Part shown: positions 17,204 to 29,940 of the stretch, one piece after another
How the letters are laid out: each line of letters begins with the position of its first letter
Position numbering within the stretch: position 1 is the stretch's first letter
NCBI RefSeq assembly: GCF_004216915.1
Contig: NZ_SGXD01000003.1
Location: forward strand, 186,001 to 250,000
Direction: 5' to 3'
Source of the DNA: Motilibacter rhizosphaerae
GTDB taxonomy: Bacteria; Actinomycetota; Actinomycetes; Motilibacterales; Motilibacteraceae
DNA length: 64,000 bases
Translations under genes and position numbers: made by a program
Notes under the pieces: model-generated
Told to the model about the DNA's origin: nothing
Seen by the model: the letters and a program-made list of their open reading frames with translations, nothing else
Database searches by the model: none

Positions 17204-18249
17204 GCGAGCGCCTCCAGCGCGGCGCGCACGGCGGCCACGGCCTCGTCCTCGCTGCCGGTCAGGGTGGTCCCCGCGGCCATCCGGTGCCCGCCGCCGCCGA
17301 GCGCGACGGCCGCGACGGACACGTCGAGCGGACCGCGCGAGCGCAGCGAGACCCGCCAGGCGCCGTCGTCCTGCTGGAGCAGGCAGGCGGCGACGTCGGC
17401 CTCGGCGGCCCGGCGCACGACGTCGAGCACGGGCACGAGCTCCTCGACGGCGAGCCCGGCGGCCGCGCGCCGCTCGCGCGGGACCGTGGCCAGCACGAGG
17501 CCGGCGCCGCCGAGGGCGCCGGGCTCGAGGCGGGCCCCGGCCACGGCCTCGCCGAGCACCGGCAGCAGCGCACCCGGCACCTCCTCGAGGACGGCGCGGC
17601 TGAGCCGCGCGCCCTCCGCTCCCGCGTCGAGCAGCCGCGCGGCGAGCCGGAGGGCGGCCGGTGTCGTCGACGGGTGGCGGAACGACCCCGTGTCGGTGAC
17701 GAGGCCCACCCAAAGGCAGCCCGCGAGCACCGCGTCCAGGGGCACCGAGAGCCGCTCGACGAGCTCCGCCGCGAGCACGGCGGTGGCCGGCGCGGCAGGG
17801 TCGAGCGCGGTGACGTGCGCGAACGGCACGTGCGAGGTGTGGTGGTCGACCGCGACGACGGCCTCGGCGGTGTCGACCAGGGGCGAGAGGAGCCCGAGCC
17901 GCCCGCGCGAGGCGAGGTCGAAGCAGGCGAGCACCCCGACGTGCTCCGGGAGCCGGGACGGCGGGGTCAGCGCCGCCGCCAGCGCGGGGTCGAGCGCGAG
18001 CAGCGCGCCGAGCGAGCGGGGCACCTCGAGGGGCTCCTCGCCCCAGCTCACCAGCGCCTCGACGCCGACCTGGCGCAGCGCGCGCGCGACGGCGAGGACG
18101 CTGCCGAGCGCGTCGCCGTCGGGAGCCACGTGCGCCGCCAGGACGACCGGGCCCGCCGGGCGCTCGAGCAGCGCCGCGACGTCGTCGAGCGCCGCACGCC
18201 AGTCCGCCTGGACGGCCGCGACCGGGTGCGCACCGGTCGGGGCGCTCAC
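17200..18249 (-). CDS. DHH/DHHA1 phosphoesterase, NrnA-like
   Basis: A 349-residue phosphoesterase that probably degrades very short RNA oligonucleotides and/or pAp, like NrnA. Motifs are [17 protein letters not shown] (the DHH motif), TDTGSFRH and a C-terminal [10 protein letters not shown] from DHHA1. Starting at GTG 18249, it overlaps rbfA by GTGA and truB by GTGA, so three genes are chained. Cyclic di-nucleotide breakdown is a further activity known for relatives but cannot be decided here. Confidence 0.9.
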   Translation of the reverse strand: MSAPTGAHPVAAVQADWRAALDDVAALLERPAGPVVLAAHVAPDGDALGSVLAVARALRQVGVEALVSWGEEPLEVPRSLGALLALDPALAAALTPPSRLPEHVGVLACFDLASRGRLGLLSPLVDTAEAVVAVDHHTSHVPFAHVTALDPAAPATAVLAAELVERLSVPLDAVLAGCLWVGLVTDTGSFRHPSTTPAALRLAARLLDAGAEGARLSRAVLEEVPGALLPVLGEAVAGARLEPGALGGAGLVLATVPRERRAAAGLAVEELVPVLDVVRRAAEADVAACLLQQDDGAWRVSLRSRGPLDVSVAAVALGGGGHRMAAGTTLTGSEDEAVAAVRAALEALA

Positions 18250-18686
18250 CCGGCCTCGTCCTCCTCCACGTCCTTGGTGCGGTACGCGTCGGGGCCCGCG
18301 GCGTACGTCGCCCCGGCCGCCACCCGCGAGACCTCGGCGTCGGCGGCGGCGGCGCGGGCGAGCAGGTCCTCGATGTGCCGGGCGGTCTCGGGCACCGCGT
18401 CCGCGCTGAAGGCGAGCGAGGGCGTGTGCCGCACGCCCGTCTGCCGGCCGACCTCGCTGCGCAGCACGCCCTTGGCGCTCTCCAGCGCCAGGGCGGTCGA
18501 GGCGTGCTCCGCGTCGTCACCGAGCACGGTGTAGTAGACGGTCGCCTGCTGCAGGTCGTTGGTCACCCGCACGTCGGTGACGGTGACGAAGCCGAGCCGC
18601 GGGTCCTTGACGCGCATCTCCAGCGTCTCGGCCACGATGACCTTGATCCGGTCCGCCAGCTTGCGGGCACGTGCGACGTCAGCCAT
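18246..18686 (-). CDS. rbfA: Ribosome-binding factor A
   Basis: A 146-residue maturation factor for the 30S subunit, binding near the 5' end of 16S rRNA. The KH-like core is recognisable from [39 protein letters not shown]-type residues near the N-terminus (quoted in pieces: [21 protein letters not shown]). An acidic tail (VEEDEAG) ends the protein. The ATG 18686 start follows GAGAGGG by several bases. It is 54 bases from ylxP and joins the downstream phosphoesterase by GTGA. Confidence 0.93.
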   Translation of the reverse strand: MADVARARKLADRIKVIVAETLEMRVKDPRLGFVTVTDVRVTNDLQQATVYYTVLGDDAEHASTALALESAKGVLRSEVGRQTGVRHTPSLAFSADAVPETARHIEDLLARAAAADAEVSRVAAGATYAAGPDAYRTKDVEEDEAG

Positions 18687-18740
18687 GACGGGGTTCCCTC
18701 TCGGAGTCGTGCGCCCCGTCTTGCTCGGGGCGCGTGCGCA

Positions 18741-19037
18741 CTACTCGTCCTCCGGCCCGACCAGCCGTCGGCGGGCCGACAGCAGCTCGAGCTCGGGACG
18801 CTCCGCCACGAGGCGCTCGCAGGCGTCGAGCACCTCGGTGGCGTGGCGCGCGTCCGGGGAGGCGACCGCCACCCCGATCTCCGCGCGCCGGTGCAGGTCG
18901 TGGGAGTCCGTCTCGGCCGCGGAGACGGCGTAGCGCCGGGCCAGCTCGGCCACGACGGGGCGGACGAGCGAGCGCTTCTCCTTCAGCGAGTGCACGTCGC
19001 CGAGGAGGAGGTCCAGCTCCAGGCTGCCGACCCACAT
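18741..19037 (-). CDS. ylxP: DUF503 (YlxP) protein
   Basis: A 98-residue cytoplasmic protein, compact alpha/beta, starting at ATG 19037 (MWVGSLELDLLL). The DUF503 hallmark DVHSLKEKRSLVRPV is intact. It sits between infB and rbfA, as in most Gram-positive genomes. Its relatives have been linked to ribosome or rRNA maturation, but the biochemical role is not settled. Confidence 0.9.
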   Translation of the reverse strand: MWVGSLELDLLLGDVHSLKEKRSLVRPVVAELARRYAVSAAETDSHDLHRRAEIGVAVASPDARHATEVLDACERLVAERPELELLSARRRLVGPEDE

Positions 19038-19086
19038 GGCCGTCCCCTCCCCCTCCGCGCGCGGTCCCACCCCTGCGGGCGGCATG

Positions 19087-19124
19087 CCGGTGCCGCCGGC
19101 GGGTCTCCCCACCGGCGGCACCGG
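19087..19124 (-). terminator. Hairpin between infB and ylxP
   Basis: Thirteen-base arms CCGGTGCCGCCGG and CCGGCGGCACCGG flank a 12-base loop, eight bases after the infB stop. There is no T-run. It is probably a partial terminator or mRNA-stabilising stem. Confidence 0.65.
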
Positions 19125-19132
19125 GGACGGGC

Positions 19133-22069
<2,937 letters not shown>

Positions 22070-22153
22070 TGCTCTCCTCGTCTGGCCCGGGTCCCCTGCT
22101 GGGTCGGGCCGCTATCAGACGTGCACGGTCATCGCTGGCTGCTCATCGAGCGC

Positions 22154-22546
22154 TCATCGCTTCTCGACCTGCCTTCTCACGGAACCGGTGCTTGCACCGC
22201 GCGGCGCACCGGACGCCTCCACGGGTCGAACGGACCTCGCTGCCGCCCGGGGGGGCGGCTCCTCGCTGCGCGCGGCGCCCGCGAGGGCGTCGTGCAGGGC
22301 CGTGGTGTCGAGCGGGGCCGGCACGCGCAGTGCGCGCCCGAACGCCCGTCGCCGCTCCGCGGCCGCGAGGCACTCCAGGTCGGGGTGGAGGTAGGCCCCC
22401 CGCCCCGGCATGCGCGCCGCGGGGTCCGCGACCACGGAGGTCCCGACCGCCACCACGCGCACGAGGTCTGGCTTGGCCGAGCGCCGCCGGCACCCGACGC
22501 AGGTCCGGACCGGACCGCCGTCGGGCCGCAGATCACGACCGACCAC
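22154..22546 (-). CDS. ylxR: YlxR (DUF448) RNA-binding protein
   Basis: A 130-residue protein with the YlxR core RTCVGCRRRSAKPDLVRVV and PGRGAYLHPDLECL, in the nusA-ylxR-infB order typical of bacteria. The proposed role is as a nucleic-acid-binding partner in ribosome or RNase P biology. The C-terminal 45 residues are a low-complexity basic extension. GTG 22546 is eight bases after the nusA stop. A start a dozen residues downstream is possible. Confidence 0.88.
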   Translation of the reverse strand: MVGRDLRPDGGPVRTCVGCRRRSAKPDLVRVVAVGTSVVADPAARMPGRGAYLHPDLECLAAAERRRAFGRALRVPAPLDTTALHDALAGAARSEEPPPRAAARSVRPVEASGAPRGASTGSVRRQVEKR

Positions 22547-22554
22547 GGACGAGT

Positions 22555-23598
22555 CTACCCCGCCGAGCCGCGGGCGGAAGGGGCAGCGCCACCCTCGCGC
22601 TCGACGGCCCGCCCCAGCCGCTGGTCGGGGGCCGCGTCGCTGCGGATGTCGATGCGCCAGCCGGTGAGCCGGGCGGCGAGGCGGGCGTTCTGCCCCTCCT
22701 TGCCGATGGCGAGGCTGAGCTGGAAGTCCGGCACGACGACCGTGGCCGCCCGCGCCTCGAGGTCGGCGACCTCCACCGAGGTGACCCGCGCCGGCGACAG
22801 CGCGGACGCGACGAAGGTCGCGGGGTCCTCGGAGAAGTCGACGATGTCGATCTTCTCGCCGTGCAGCTCGTTCATCACGGCGCGCACGCGGGCGCCCATC
22901 GGGCCGATGCAGGCGCCCTTGGCGTTGAGCCCGGGGCGCGTCGCGCGCACGGCGATCTTGGTGCGGTGCCCGGCCTCACGGGCGATCGCCGCGATGTCGA
23001 CGCTGCCGTCGGCCACCTCGGGGGCCTCCAGCGCGAACAGCTTGCGGACCAGACCGGGGTGGCTGCGGCTCAGCGCGATCTGCGGCCCCTTGGGCCCGCG
23101 GCGCACGGCCACGACGTAGCAGCGCAGCCGCGAGCCGTGGGCGTAGCGCTCGCCCGGCACCTGCTCGTGCGGCGGGAGCAGCGCCTCGATCTTGCCGAGG
23201 TCGACCATGACGTCGCCGGGGTTGCGGCCCTGCTGGACCACGCCCGAGACGATGTCGCCCTCCTTGCCGGTGAACTCGCCGAAGGTCACCTCGTCGCTGG
23301 CCTCGCGCAGCCGCTGGAGGATGACCTGCTTCGCGGTCGTCGAGGCGATGCGGCCGAAGCCGTCGGGGGTGTCGTCGTACTCCTCGGGCTCGGCGCCGTC
23401 GGCGGCGTCGTCCTCCTCGCGGGCCCAGATGGTCACGTGGCCGGTGCCGCGGTCGAGCTCGGCGCGGGCGCGCCGTGCGTGGCCCTCGGTGCGCTGGTAC
23501 GCGACGACCAGCGCCTGCTCGATCGCCTCCACGAGCAGGTCGAAGGAGATCTCCTTCTCCCGCACGAGCCCGCGCAGGGCCGCCATGTCGATGTCCAC
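22555..23598 (-). CDS. nusA: Transcription elongation/termination factor NusA
   Basis: A 347-residue RNA polymerase-binding factor. The N-terminal domain ([18 protein letters not shown]) is followed by S1 ([11 protein letters not shown]) and two KH domains ([33 protein letters not shown]). There is no C-terminal repeat domain, the normal actinobacterial length. GTG 23598 overlaps the TAG of rimP by one base. An internal ATG at 23586 is the alternative start. Confidence 0.95.
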   Translation of the reverse strand: MDIDMAALRGLVREKEISFDLLVEAIEQALVVAYQRTEGHARRARAELDRGTGHVTIWAREEDDAADGAEPEEYDDTPDGFGRIASTTAKQVILQRLREASDEVTFGEFTGKEGDIVSGVVQQGRNPGDVMVDLGKIEALLPPHEQVPGERYAHGSRLRCYVVAVRRGPKGPQIALSRSHPGLVRKLFALEAPEVADGSVDIAAIAREAGHRTKIAVRATRPGLNAKGACIGPMGARVRAVMNELHGEKIDIVDFSEDPATFVASALSPARVTSVEVADLEARAATVVVPDFQLSLAIGKEGQNARLAARLTGWRIDIRSDAAPDQRLGRAVEREGGAAPSARGSAG

Positions 23599-24128
23599 TA
23601 CGCCTCCCCGTCCTCGTCCAGCTCGTCGTCGTCCAGCTCGCCCTCGTCGAGCTCGTCCGTCCCGGCCTCATCGTCCCCGGGACGGGAGAACTCGACCTGC
23701 ACCCGCCCGGTCCCGAGCCGCGCGTGCGCGACCCGCCCGAGCCCCTCGAGCTCGACCGCCTCGTCGTCGGCCGAGACCACCCGGGCGACCTGCGGGGCTG
23801 CCCCGTCGACGGCGACCTCGACCAGCCGCCCCGCCGCGCGCCGCCAGTGCCGGGGCTCGGTCAGCGGACGGCCCACGCCGGGGCTCGACACCTCGAGCAC
23901 GTACGGCGTCTCGCCGAAGGGGTCGGCCGCGTCCAGCCGGTCCGAGACCGCGCGGGACACGTCGGCGACCACGTCGAGGGGGACGCCGCCGTCGCGGTCG
24001 ACGGTCACGCGGACGAGCCGGCGACGGCCTGCGGGGGTCACCTCGACGTCCTCGAGGTCGCACCCCGACCCGGCCACGACGGGCTCGAGGAGCGCGAGGA
24101 GGGCTTCGCGGGAAGCGGCTCTGGCCAC
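23598..24128 (-). CDS. rimP: Ribosome maturation factor RimP
   Basis: A 176-residue 30S assembly factor and first gene of the rimP-nusA-ylxR-infB operon. The core [20 protein letters not shown] and [14 protein letters not shown] is clear. A C-terminal tail of about 25 residues is almost entirely Asp/Glu with Gly, Leu and Ala, longer and more acidic than usual. GTG 24128 follows GAGGAGGG with a five-base spacer. Confidence 0.93.
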   Translation of the reverse strand: MARAASREALLALLEPVVAGSGCDLEDVEVTPAGRRRLVRVTVDRDGGVPLDVVADVSRAVSDRLDAADPFGETPYVLEVSSPGVGRPLTEPRHWRRAAGRLVEVAVDGAAPQVARVVSADDEAVELEGLGRVAHARLGTGRVQVEFSRPGDDEAGTDELDEGELDDDELDEDGEA

Positions 24129-24237
24129 GTCGACCCTCCTCTCTGCGGTTGTCGTCCAGCGGCGTCAGCGCGGGGCGCGGACGGCACGACAGCGTACCGC
24201 TCGCGGGGAGGGGCCGGACCCGCTGGTGGCGGCGTGC

Positions 24238-24243
24238 GAGGCT
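24238..24243 (+). promoter_or_regulatory. -10-like element of the DUF4439 lipoprotein gene
   Basis: GAGGCT ends six bases before GTG 24250, placing a start on the codon itself. It lies in a 121-base divergent region that must also hold the rimP operon promoter. I could not place that one with confidence. Confidence 0.3.
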
Positions 24244-24249
24244 GGTCGG

Positions 24250-25179
24250 GTGCCGCCGAGTCCCGCTGTTCCCCGCCGGCGCGCCCTCGGCCTGCTGCTG
24301 CTCACCGCCACCGCCGGCTGCCGCGTGGCCCGGCACGACGCCCCCCTCCCCCGCCCGAGCGCGACCCCGGCGCCCGACCCGCTGCCCGGCCTGCTCACGG
24401 CGGCGCGGGCACGCGAGGACGCCCTCGCCACGGCGTACGCGGGAGCCGCCGCGGCCGCCTCGGGAGCCCGGCGCGAGCTGCTGCTGCGCACCGCCGCCGA
24501 CCACCGCGCGCACCTCGCGGCCCTCGTCGGTCCCGGCTCGGCAGCTCCGAGCGCCTCCCCCAGCGTCAGCAGCACGCCGTCCCCCGGGAGCACGTCCGTA
24601 GCGGGACCGGCCGAGCTGGCCCGCGAGGAGCTCGCCTCCGCCGCTGAGGACGTGCGCGCGCTGGCGGCGGCTCCCCCGCGCGTACGCCGGCTGCTGGCCT
24701 CCGTGGCCGCGAGCGAGCAGGCGCATGCCGCCCTCCTGGCCAGCCCCGTGCTGCCCGCGCTGCCGAGCCCGCCCGCGCTGCGCCCGCAGCCCGCGGAGGC
24801 CGCGGCGCTCCAGGCCGCGCTGGCCGGGGAGCACGCCGCCGCGTGGGCGTACGGCGTGGTCGCCGCCCGCGTCCCCGCCCGGCTGGCGAGCCGGGCCCGG
24901 CGCGACCTGGCCGAGCACCGCGCCGCCCGCGACGTGCTGGCCGCCGCGGTCACCGCCGGCGGCGCGAGCCCGGCCGCCGCGCTGCCCGGCTACGACGTGC
25001 CGGCGGTCGCCCCCGCGGAGCTCGCGGCGGGGGTCGAGGACCGGCTCGCCGCGGCGTACCTCGACCTCGTGGAGGTGACTGCATCGCCCGCGCTGCTGGA
25101 GCTCGGGGCGGCGGGAGCGGCGGCCTGCGCGGTGCGCGCCGCGCTGTGGCGGGGCCGCACGACGGCGTTCCCCGGCTAG
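24250..25179 (+). CDS. Ferritin-like DUF4439 lipoprotein
   Basis: A 309-residue exported protein. After a basic start, a hydrophobic stretch ends at a lipobox-like TAGC (cysteine about residue 25), predicting lipid anchoring at the outer membrane face. Two four-helix-like alanine-rich parts follow, separated by a Ser/Pro linker. The C-terminal one (AALQAALAGEHAAAWAYGVVAARV to the end) has the DUF4439 ferritin-like pattern. The function of this family is unknown, and metal ligands are sparse. The position between rimP and proS is shared by other actinobacteria. Its TAG stop overlaps the stop of the convergent permease gene (CTAG, 25176-25179). Confidence 0.8.
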   Translation: MPPSPAVPRRRALGLLLLTATAGCRVARHDAPLPRPSATPAPDPLPGLLTAARAREDALATAYAGAAAAASGARRELLLRTAADHRAHLAALVGPGSAAPSASPSVSSTPSPGSTSVAGPAELAREELASAAEDVRALAAAPPRVRRLLASVAASEQAHAALLASPVLPALPSPPALRPQPAEAAALQAALAGEHAAAWAYGVVAARVPARLASRARRDLAEHRAARDVLAAAVTAGGASPAAALPGYDVPAVAPAELAAGVEDRLAAAYLDLVEVTASPALLELGAAGAAACAVRAALWRGRTTAFPG

Positions 25180-25937
25180 AGCTGCCGGACCAGCGAGGCG
25201 ACCAGCAGCACGACGACGGCGAGGAAGACCACCCGCACGAACCTGGTGCCCCGCGAGATCGCGGTCACGGCGCCGAGGCGACCGCCCGCGATGTTGCTCA
25301 CCGCCATGAGCGCGCCCAGCGGGTAGTCGGGGGCGCCGTGGGCGACGAACACGACGAGCGCGCCGGCGTTGGTGGCGAGGTTGACGATGCGGGCCTTCGC
25401 CGAGGCCTGGAGGAACGAGTAGCCGAGCAGCGTGACGAGGGCGAAGACGAGGAAGCTGCCGGTCCCCGGCCCGATCGCCCCGTCGTAGAACCCGATCACC
25501 ACCGCGACCGCCAGCGCGGTGAGCAGGTGCCGGCTCCCCGACCAGCGCAGCTGCTGCAGCTCGCCCGCCCGCGGCCGCAGCAGGGTGTACGCGCCCACCA
25601 GCACGACCACGACGAGGACCACCGGGCGGAAGACCCGCGCCGGCACCAGCGTCGCGCAGAACGCGCCGCCGGCGGACGCCGTCAGTGCCGCCCCCGCCAT
25701 GGGCAGGGCGGTGCGCAGGTCGGGACGCACCCGGCGCAGGTACGTCCACGCCGCCACCGCTGTGCCGCTCGCGGCCGCGAGCTTGTTGGTCGCGAGCACC
25801 GTCGCCGGCGCCGCCCCGGGGAGCAGGACGAGCAGGGCGGGGAGCTGGACCAGCCCGCCGCCGCCGCTGACCGCATCGACCCACCCGGCGAGGAAGGCCG
25901 CACCGCAGAGCCCGAGCAGCGCCGGGAGGTGCGGCAC
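25176..25937 (-). CDS. TSUP (TauE/SafE) family permease
   Basis: A 253-residue membrane protein with about eight hydrophobic segments. The TSUP repeats show as GWVDAVSGGGGLVQLPALL with ATNKLA, and later GFYDGAIGPGTGSFLVFAL with ATNAGAL. Such proteins export sulfite, sulfoacetate or related organosulfur anions. The substrate is undetermined here. GTG 25937 starts two bases after the proS stop, so it is probably co-transcribed with proS. Confidence 0.88.
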   Translation of the reverse strand: MPHLPALLGLCGAAFLAGWVDAVSGGGGLVQLPALLVLLPGAAPATVLATNKLAAASGTAVAAWTYLRRVRPDLRTALPMAGAALTASAGGAFCATLVPARVFRPVVLVVVVLVGAYTLLRPRAGELQQLRWSGSRHLLTALAVAVVIGFYDGAIGPGTGSFLVFALVTLLGYSFLQASAKARIVNLATNAGALVVFVAHGAPDYPLGALMAVSNIAGGRLGAVTAISRGTRFVRVVFLAVVVLLVASLVRQL

Positions 25938-25939
25938 CC

Positions 25940-27700
25940 TCAGCCCGCGAGGAGGCCGAGCACCGCCTGGGCCGCCCCCTCGACGGCGACCTCGTGCTTC
26001 TCGCCCGTCGCGCGCTCGCGGACCTCGAGCACGCCGTCCGCGAGCCCCTTGCCGACGACGACGATCCACGGCATGCCGAGCAGCTCGGCGTCCTTGAACT
26101 TCACCCCGGGCGAGACGCCCCGGCGGTCGTCGAGCAGCGTGCGCAGGCCGCGGGACTCGAGCTCGCGGGCGAGCTCCTCGGCGGCGGAGAAGACCGCGTC
26201 GTCCTTGCCGGTGGCGACGATGTGGACCTCGGCGGGCGCGATCTCGCGCGGCCACACCAGTCCGATGCCGTCGGCCCGCTGCTCGGCGATCGCGGCCACC
26301 GCCCGCGAGACGCCGACGCCGTAGGAGCCCATGGTGACGACGACCTGCTTGCCGTTCTGGTCGAGCACCTTGAGCTCGAGGGCATCGGCGTACTTGCGGC
26401 CCAGCTGGAAGATGTGGCCGATCTCGATGCCGCGCGCGATCGTCAGCGGCGCGCCGTCGACCGGGCACGGGTCGCCCTCGCGCACCTCGGCCGCCTCGAC
26501 CGTGCCGTCCGGGGTGAAGTCGCGCCCGGCGACGAGGTCGATGACGTGCTTGCCGGGCTCGTCCGCCCCCGTCACCCAGGCGGTGCCGGTGACGACGCGC
26601 GGGTCGACGAGGTAGCGGATGCCGCTCGCGCTCTCCTCGCCCAGCGCCCGCGGGCCGATGTAGCCGCGGACGAGCGCGGGGTGCCTGGTGAAGTCGTCCT
26701 CGGTGAAGGCCTCGACCTCGGCCGGCGCGACGTTGGCCTCGAGCCGCTTGAGGTCGACCTCGCGGTCGCCGGGGACCCCGACGACGAGCGGGGTGCGCGT
26801 GCCGTCGGGCGCGACGAGCATGACGACGACGTTCTTGAGCGTGTCGGCCGCCGTCCACGCCCGGCCGGTGCGCGGGAAGCGCTCCTGCAGCAGCTCGACG
26901 AGGCTCGCGATGGTGGGCGTGCCGGGCGTGTCCTCGACGTGCGCGGGCCCCGTCGCTGCCGGGTCGAGGGCGTCCGGCACGGGCACGCGCACCGCCTCGG
27001 TGTTGGCGGCGTAGTCGCAGGACGTGCAGCGCACGAAGGTGTCCTCGCCGCTGCCGGTCGGTGCGAGGAACTCCTCGGACGCCGACCCGCCCATGGCGCC
27101 CGACACAGCGGAGACGATGACGTAGTCGAGGCCGAGGCGGTCGAAGATGCGCTGGTAGGCGACCCGGTGGGCGTCGTAGGACGCCTGCAGGCCCGCGTCG
27201 TCGACGTCGAAGGAGTAGCTGTCCTTCATGACGAACTCGCGCCCGCGCAGGATGCCCGCGCGGGGACGCGCCTCGTCGCGGTACTTGTTCTGGATCTGGT
27301 AGAGCGAGAGCGGCAGGTCCTTGTAGGAGGAGTAGAGGTCCTTGACGAGGAGCGTGAACATCTCCTCGTGCGTCGGGCCCAGCAGGTAGTCGCCGCCGCG
27401 GCGGTCCTGCAGGCGGAAGAGGTTGTCGCCGTACTCCGTCCAGCGCCCTGTGGCCTCGTAGGGCTCGCGCGGCAGCAGCGCCGGGAAGTGCACCTCCTGC
27501 GCGCCCGCGCGGTCCATCTCCTCGCGCACGACGCGCTCGACGTTGCGGAGCACCTGCCAGCCCAGCGGCAGCCAGGTGTAGATGCCGGGAGCCGCGCGGC
27601 GCACGTAGCCCGCCCGGACGAGGAGCCGGTGGCTCACGACCTCCGCGTCGGCCGGGTCGTCCCGCAGCGTCCGCAGGAACAGCGTCGACATCCGCAGCAT
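25940..27700 (-). CDS. proS: Prolyl-tRNA synthetase, bacterial type with editing domain
   Basis: Charges tRNA-Pro in a class II active site. The protein is 586 residues. Motif 2 and 3 regions are [24 protein letters not shown] and [14 protein letters not shown]. The central editing insertion (about 230-390) hydrolyses mis-charged Ala-tRNA. Motif 1 and the C-terminal anticodon-binding domain are also present. ATG 27700 lies ten bases after AGGAG. An ATG three codons in is possible. Confidence 0.96.
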   Translation of the reverse strand: MLRMSTLFLRTLRDDPADAEVVSHRLLVRAGYVRRAAPGIYTWLPLGWQVLRNVERVVREEMDRAGAQEVHFPALLPREPYEATGRWTEYGDNLFRLQDRRGGDYLLGPTHEEMFTLLVKDLYSSYKDLPLSLYQIQNKYRDEARPRAGILRGREFVMKDSYSFDVDDAGLQASYDAHRVAYQRIFDRLGLDYVIVSAVSGAMGGSASEEFLAPTGSGEDTFVRCTSCDYAANTEAVRVPVPDALDPAATGPAHVEDTPGTPTIASLVELLQERFPRTGRAWTAADTLKNVVVMLVAPDGTRTPLVVGVPGDREVDLKRLEANVAPAEVEAFTEDDFTRHPALVRGYIGPRALGEESASGIRYLVDPRVVTGTAWVTGADEPGKHVIDLVAGRDFTPDGTVEAAEVREGDPCPVDGAPLTIARGIEIGHIFQLGRKYADALELKVLDQNGKQVVVTMGSYGVGVSRAVAAIAEQRADGIGLVWPREIAPAEVHIVATGKDDAVFSAAEELARELESRGLRTLLDDRRGVSPGVKFKDAELLGMPWIVVVGKGLADGVLEVRERATGEKHEVAVEGAAQAVLGLLAG

Positions 27701-27813
27701 CGCGTGGGGGCTCCTTGTGCACGGGGACGTGGCGTCCGGTGAGGTGGCCAGGGTATCCGCGGGCGCCGACAGCCGGTCCGCCCGTCGCGTGAACGACCGC
27801 GGCTCCGCCGGCG

Positions 27814-27819
27814 TATACA
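27814..27819 (+). promoter_or_regulatory. -10 of the ECF sigma gene, near-leaderless
   Basis: TATACA lies five bases before GTG 27825, and GTGAAC (27789-27794) is a possible -35 with a 19-base spacer. No ribosome-binding site precedes the GTG, supporting leaderless initiation. Confidence 0.4.
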
Positions 27820-27824
27820 GGGGC

Positions 27825-28397
27825 GTGCTCGGACGAGGCGGTGGACAGGCGCAGGCAGGGCTGGCCCCTGCGCCGGCTCCTGCTGCCGGCCCGGACCAGC
27901 TCGAGGCGCTGCTGCGCGACGGCTACGACGCCCACGGCGGGGAGCTGTACGGCTTCGCGCTGCGCCGCACGGGCGACCACCACGCCGCCGAGGAGGCGGT
28001 GCAGGAGACCTTCGTCCGGGCCTGGAGGGCGGCCGACCGGTTCGACCCGGGGATCGCGACCCTGCGGGCCTGGCTCTTCGCGATCCTGCGCAACGTGCTC
28101 GTCGACGCGTCCCGGGCGGCGAGCGTGCGGCCCCGGCTGGCCCTGGGCGACGAACCGGAACGGGCCGGGCCGGCGGACGAGCTCGACCGGGTGCTCGACA
28201 CCTGGATGGTCGAGGACGCGCTGCGCCGGCTGCGGCCGGACCACCGGCGGATCCTCGTCGAGGTCCACCTGCGCGGCAGGTCGTACGCCGAGGTCGCGGG
28301 CGAGCTCGCCATCCCGGAGGGGACGGCGCGCAGCCGCACGTTCTACGCGCTCAAGGCGCTGCGCCTGGCACTGGAGGAGATGGGGTGGACCGGATGA
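27825..28397 (+). CDS. ECF-family RNA polymerase sigma factor
   Basis: A 190-residue group 4 sigma factor. Region 2 is [28 protein letters not shown]-like (quoted in part), with the core-binding and -10-binding helices. Region 4 ([26 protein letters not shown] followed by [16 protein letters not shown]) is a complete helix-turn-helix. It is closest in style to the SigK/SigL group and lies directly before its anti-sigma gene (ATGA overlap at 28394-28397). The start is inferred from the TATACA element. The N-terminal 25 residues are low complexity. Confidence 0.9.
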   Translation: MLGRGGGQAQAGLAPAPAPAAGPDQLEALLRDGYDAHGGELYGFALRRTGDHHAAEEAVQETFVRAWRAADRFDPGIATLRAWLFAILRNVLVDASRAASVRPRLALGDEPERAGPADELDRVLDTWMVEDALRRLRPDHRRILVEVHLRGRSYAEVAGELAIPEGTARSRTFYALKALRLALEEMGWTG

Positions 28398-29065
28398 GCG
28401 AGCGCGACTGCGCGCAGCTGCGCTCCGGGCTGGGCCCGTACCTCCTCGGGAGGGCGTCCCCGGCGGAGGCGGCCGAGCTCGAGGCGCACCTGCCCCACTG
28501 CCCGGGATGCGCTGCGGAGCTGGAGGAGCTGCGGCCCGTCGTGACCCTGCTGGGCACCGTCGACCCGGACGTGGGCGAGCTCGTGCCGCCCGGGCCTCCT
28601 CCGCGCCTGCGCGACGACGTGCTCACCGCGCTGCGCGCCGAGCGCGCGGCGGCTCCGGTGGCCCTGCCGCGCCAGCGGCGGACCCGCCTCCTCGTCGGCG
28701 TCGGGGCCGCAGCCGCGTGCCTGGTCGCCGCGCTGGCGCTCGTGCTGCCCCAGATGGGGGGCGGCGGGCCCGAGCGCGTCCAGCTGACGGCCGTGGGCGG
28801 CGCCTCCGTCTCGGGCAGCGCCCAGGTCGCCCAGCACGACGGCACCACGACCATCACCGTCGCCGCGAGGGGCATGACGCTGCACCGGACCTACGGGTTC
28901 TGGCTCCAGCGGCCGGACGGCACACGGGTGCCGGCGGGCACCTGGACGGCGTACGACACCGACTGCCACGTCACCCTCCAGGTGCGCATGCGGGTCCGCG
29001 ACGCCTCGGCCGTGGGGTTCACCACGCTGGACGACCACCGCGACGTCGCCGTGGGTGCGCTGTAG
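28394..29065 (+). CDS. Membrane anti-sigma factor, zinc-type (RskA/RslA-like)
   Basis: A 223-residue partner of the preceding sigma factor. The N-terminal anti-sigma domain has the zinc motif HLPHCPGC (His32, Cys36, Cys39). One transmembrane helix (about 97-118) is followed by an RskA-like extracytoplasmic domain. ATG 28394 overlaps the sigma stop (ATGA), typical of a co-translated pair. The zinc motif suggests redox or ligand-regulated release, or regulated proteolysis, possibly by the site-2 protease at 32026-33246. That last link is inference. Confidence 0.88.
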   Translation: MSERDCAQLRSGLGPYLLGRASPAEAAELEAHLPHCPGCAAELEELRPVVTLLGTVDPDVGELVPPGPPPRLRDDVLTALRAERAAAPVALPRQRRTRLLVGVGAAAACLVAALALVLPQMGGGGPERVQLTAVGGASVSGSAQVAQHDGTTTITVAARGMTLHRTYGFWLQRPDGTRVPAGTWTAYDTDCHVTLQVRMRVRDASAVGFTTLDDHRDVAVGAL

Positions 29066-29088
29066 GGAGCGGCACGACGGGCAGCGGC

Positions 29089-29094
29089 TAGGGT
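29089..29094 (+). promoter_or_regulatory. -10 element of the methyltransferase gene
   Basis: TAGGGT predicts a start at about 29101 and a 23-base leader containing AGAGGAG at 29113-29119. No -35 is evident. Confidence 0.4.
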
Positions 29095-29123
29095 GCGGGC
29101 TCCGGGACCAGCAGAGGAGCGGC

Positions 29124-29933
29124 GTGGCGGACCTTCGTGCAGCCCTGACGCGGGCGCGCGGCGACGCGTGGGGGTCCTGGGCGGTCGCGCGCGGCTACGA
29201 GGTGCTCGAGGGCCCGGTCGACGCGGGCGAGACCGCCGCCCTGGAGGCGGTGGAGGAGGCCTCCCGGGGCGACGTCCTCGACATCGGCGTCGGCGCGGGG
29301 CGCACCACGGCCCTGCTGGCCCCGTCGGCGCGGCACTACCAGGGCATCGACAGCAGCCCCGGGATGCTCGCCCGCGCGAGCGCGCGCTTCCCCGGTGTCG
29401 AGCTCCGGGTGGGCGACGCCCGCAGCCTCGACGGGGTCGCGAGCGGGTCCCAGGACCTCGTGGTCTTCAGCTACAACGGCATCGACTGCGTCGCCCACGA
29501 GGACCGCGCGCGGGTGCTCGCCGAGGTCCGGCGCGTGCTGCGACCCGGTGGCCGCTTCGTGCTGAGCACGCTCAACCTCGACGGCCCGGAGTACGCCCGG
29601 GTGCCCCGCCTCGAGCGCTACCTCGAACGGCCCTCCTCGCTGCGGCAGGCGCCGCGCAGCGCCGTGCGCGCGCTGCGCTACCCCCGGGCGCTGGTCGGCT
29701 ACTGGCGCACGGCCGCCCGGGCCCAGCGTGGCGAGGACTGGGCGACCTGGCCGCTCGAGGTGCACGGCTTCCGCTTCCTGTGCCACTTCAGCACCGTCGA
29801 CGCGGTGCTCCGCGAGCTGGCGGCCGCCGGCCTGCGCGTCGACGGCGCCTGGACCGGCGGGGGCGAGCGCCTCGACCTCGCCGAGCCGCGCACGTCGACG
29901 GGCTTCGTGCACCTCGCCTGCACGGCGGGCTGA
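29124..29933 (+). CDS. SAM-dependent methyltransferase (class I)
   Basis: A 269-residue Rossmann methyltransferase. Motif I is VLDIGVGAGRTT, with the acidic residue after strand 2 (GIDSSPGML), motif II VGDARSL and LRPGGRFVLST. The C-terminal third is extended and probably determines the substrate, which cannot be named. GTG 29124 follows AGAGGAG by four bases. It ends seven bases from a convergent acetyltransferase gene, with no room for a terminator. Confidence 0.85.
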   Translation: MADLRAALTRARGDAWGSWAVARGYEVLEGPVDAGETAALEAVEEASRGDVLDIGVGAGRTTALLAPSARHYQGIDSSPGMLARASARFPGVELRVGDARSLDGVASGSQDLVVFSYNGIDCVAHEDRARVLAEVRRVLRPGGRFVLSTLNLDGPEYARVPRLERYLERPSSLRQAPRSAVRALRYPRALVGYWRTAARAQRGEDWATWPLEVHGFRFLCHFSTVDAVLRELAAAGLRVDGAWTGGGERLDLAEPRTSTGFVHLACTAG

Positions 29934-29940
29934 GCAGCGG

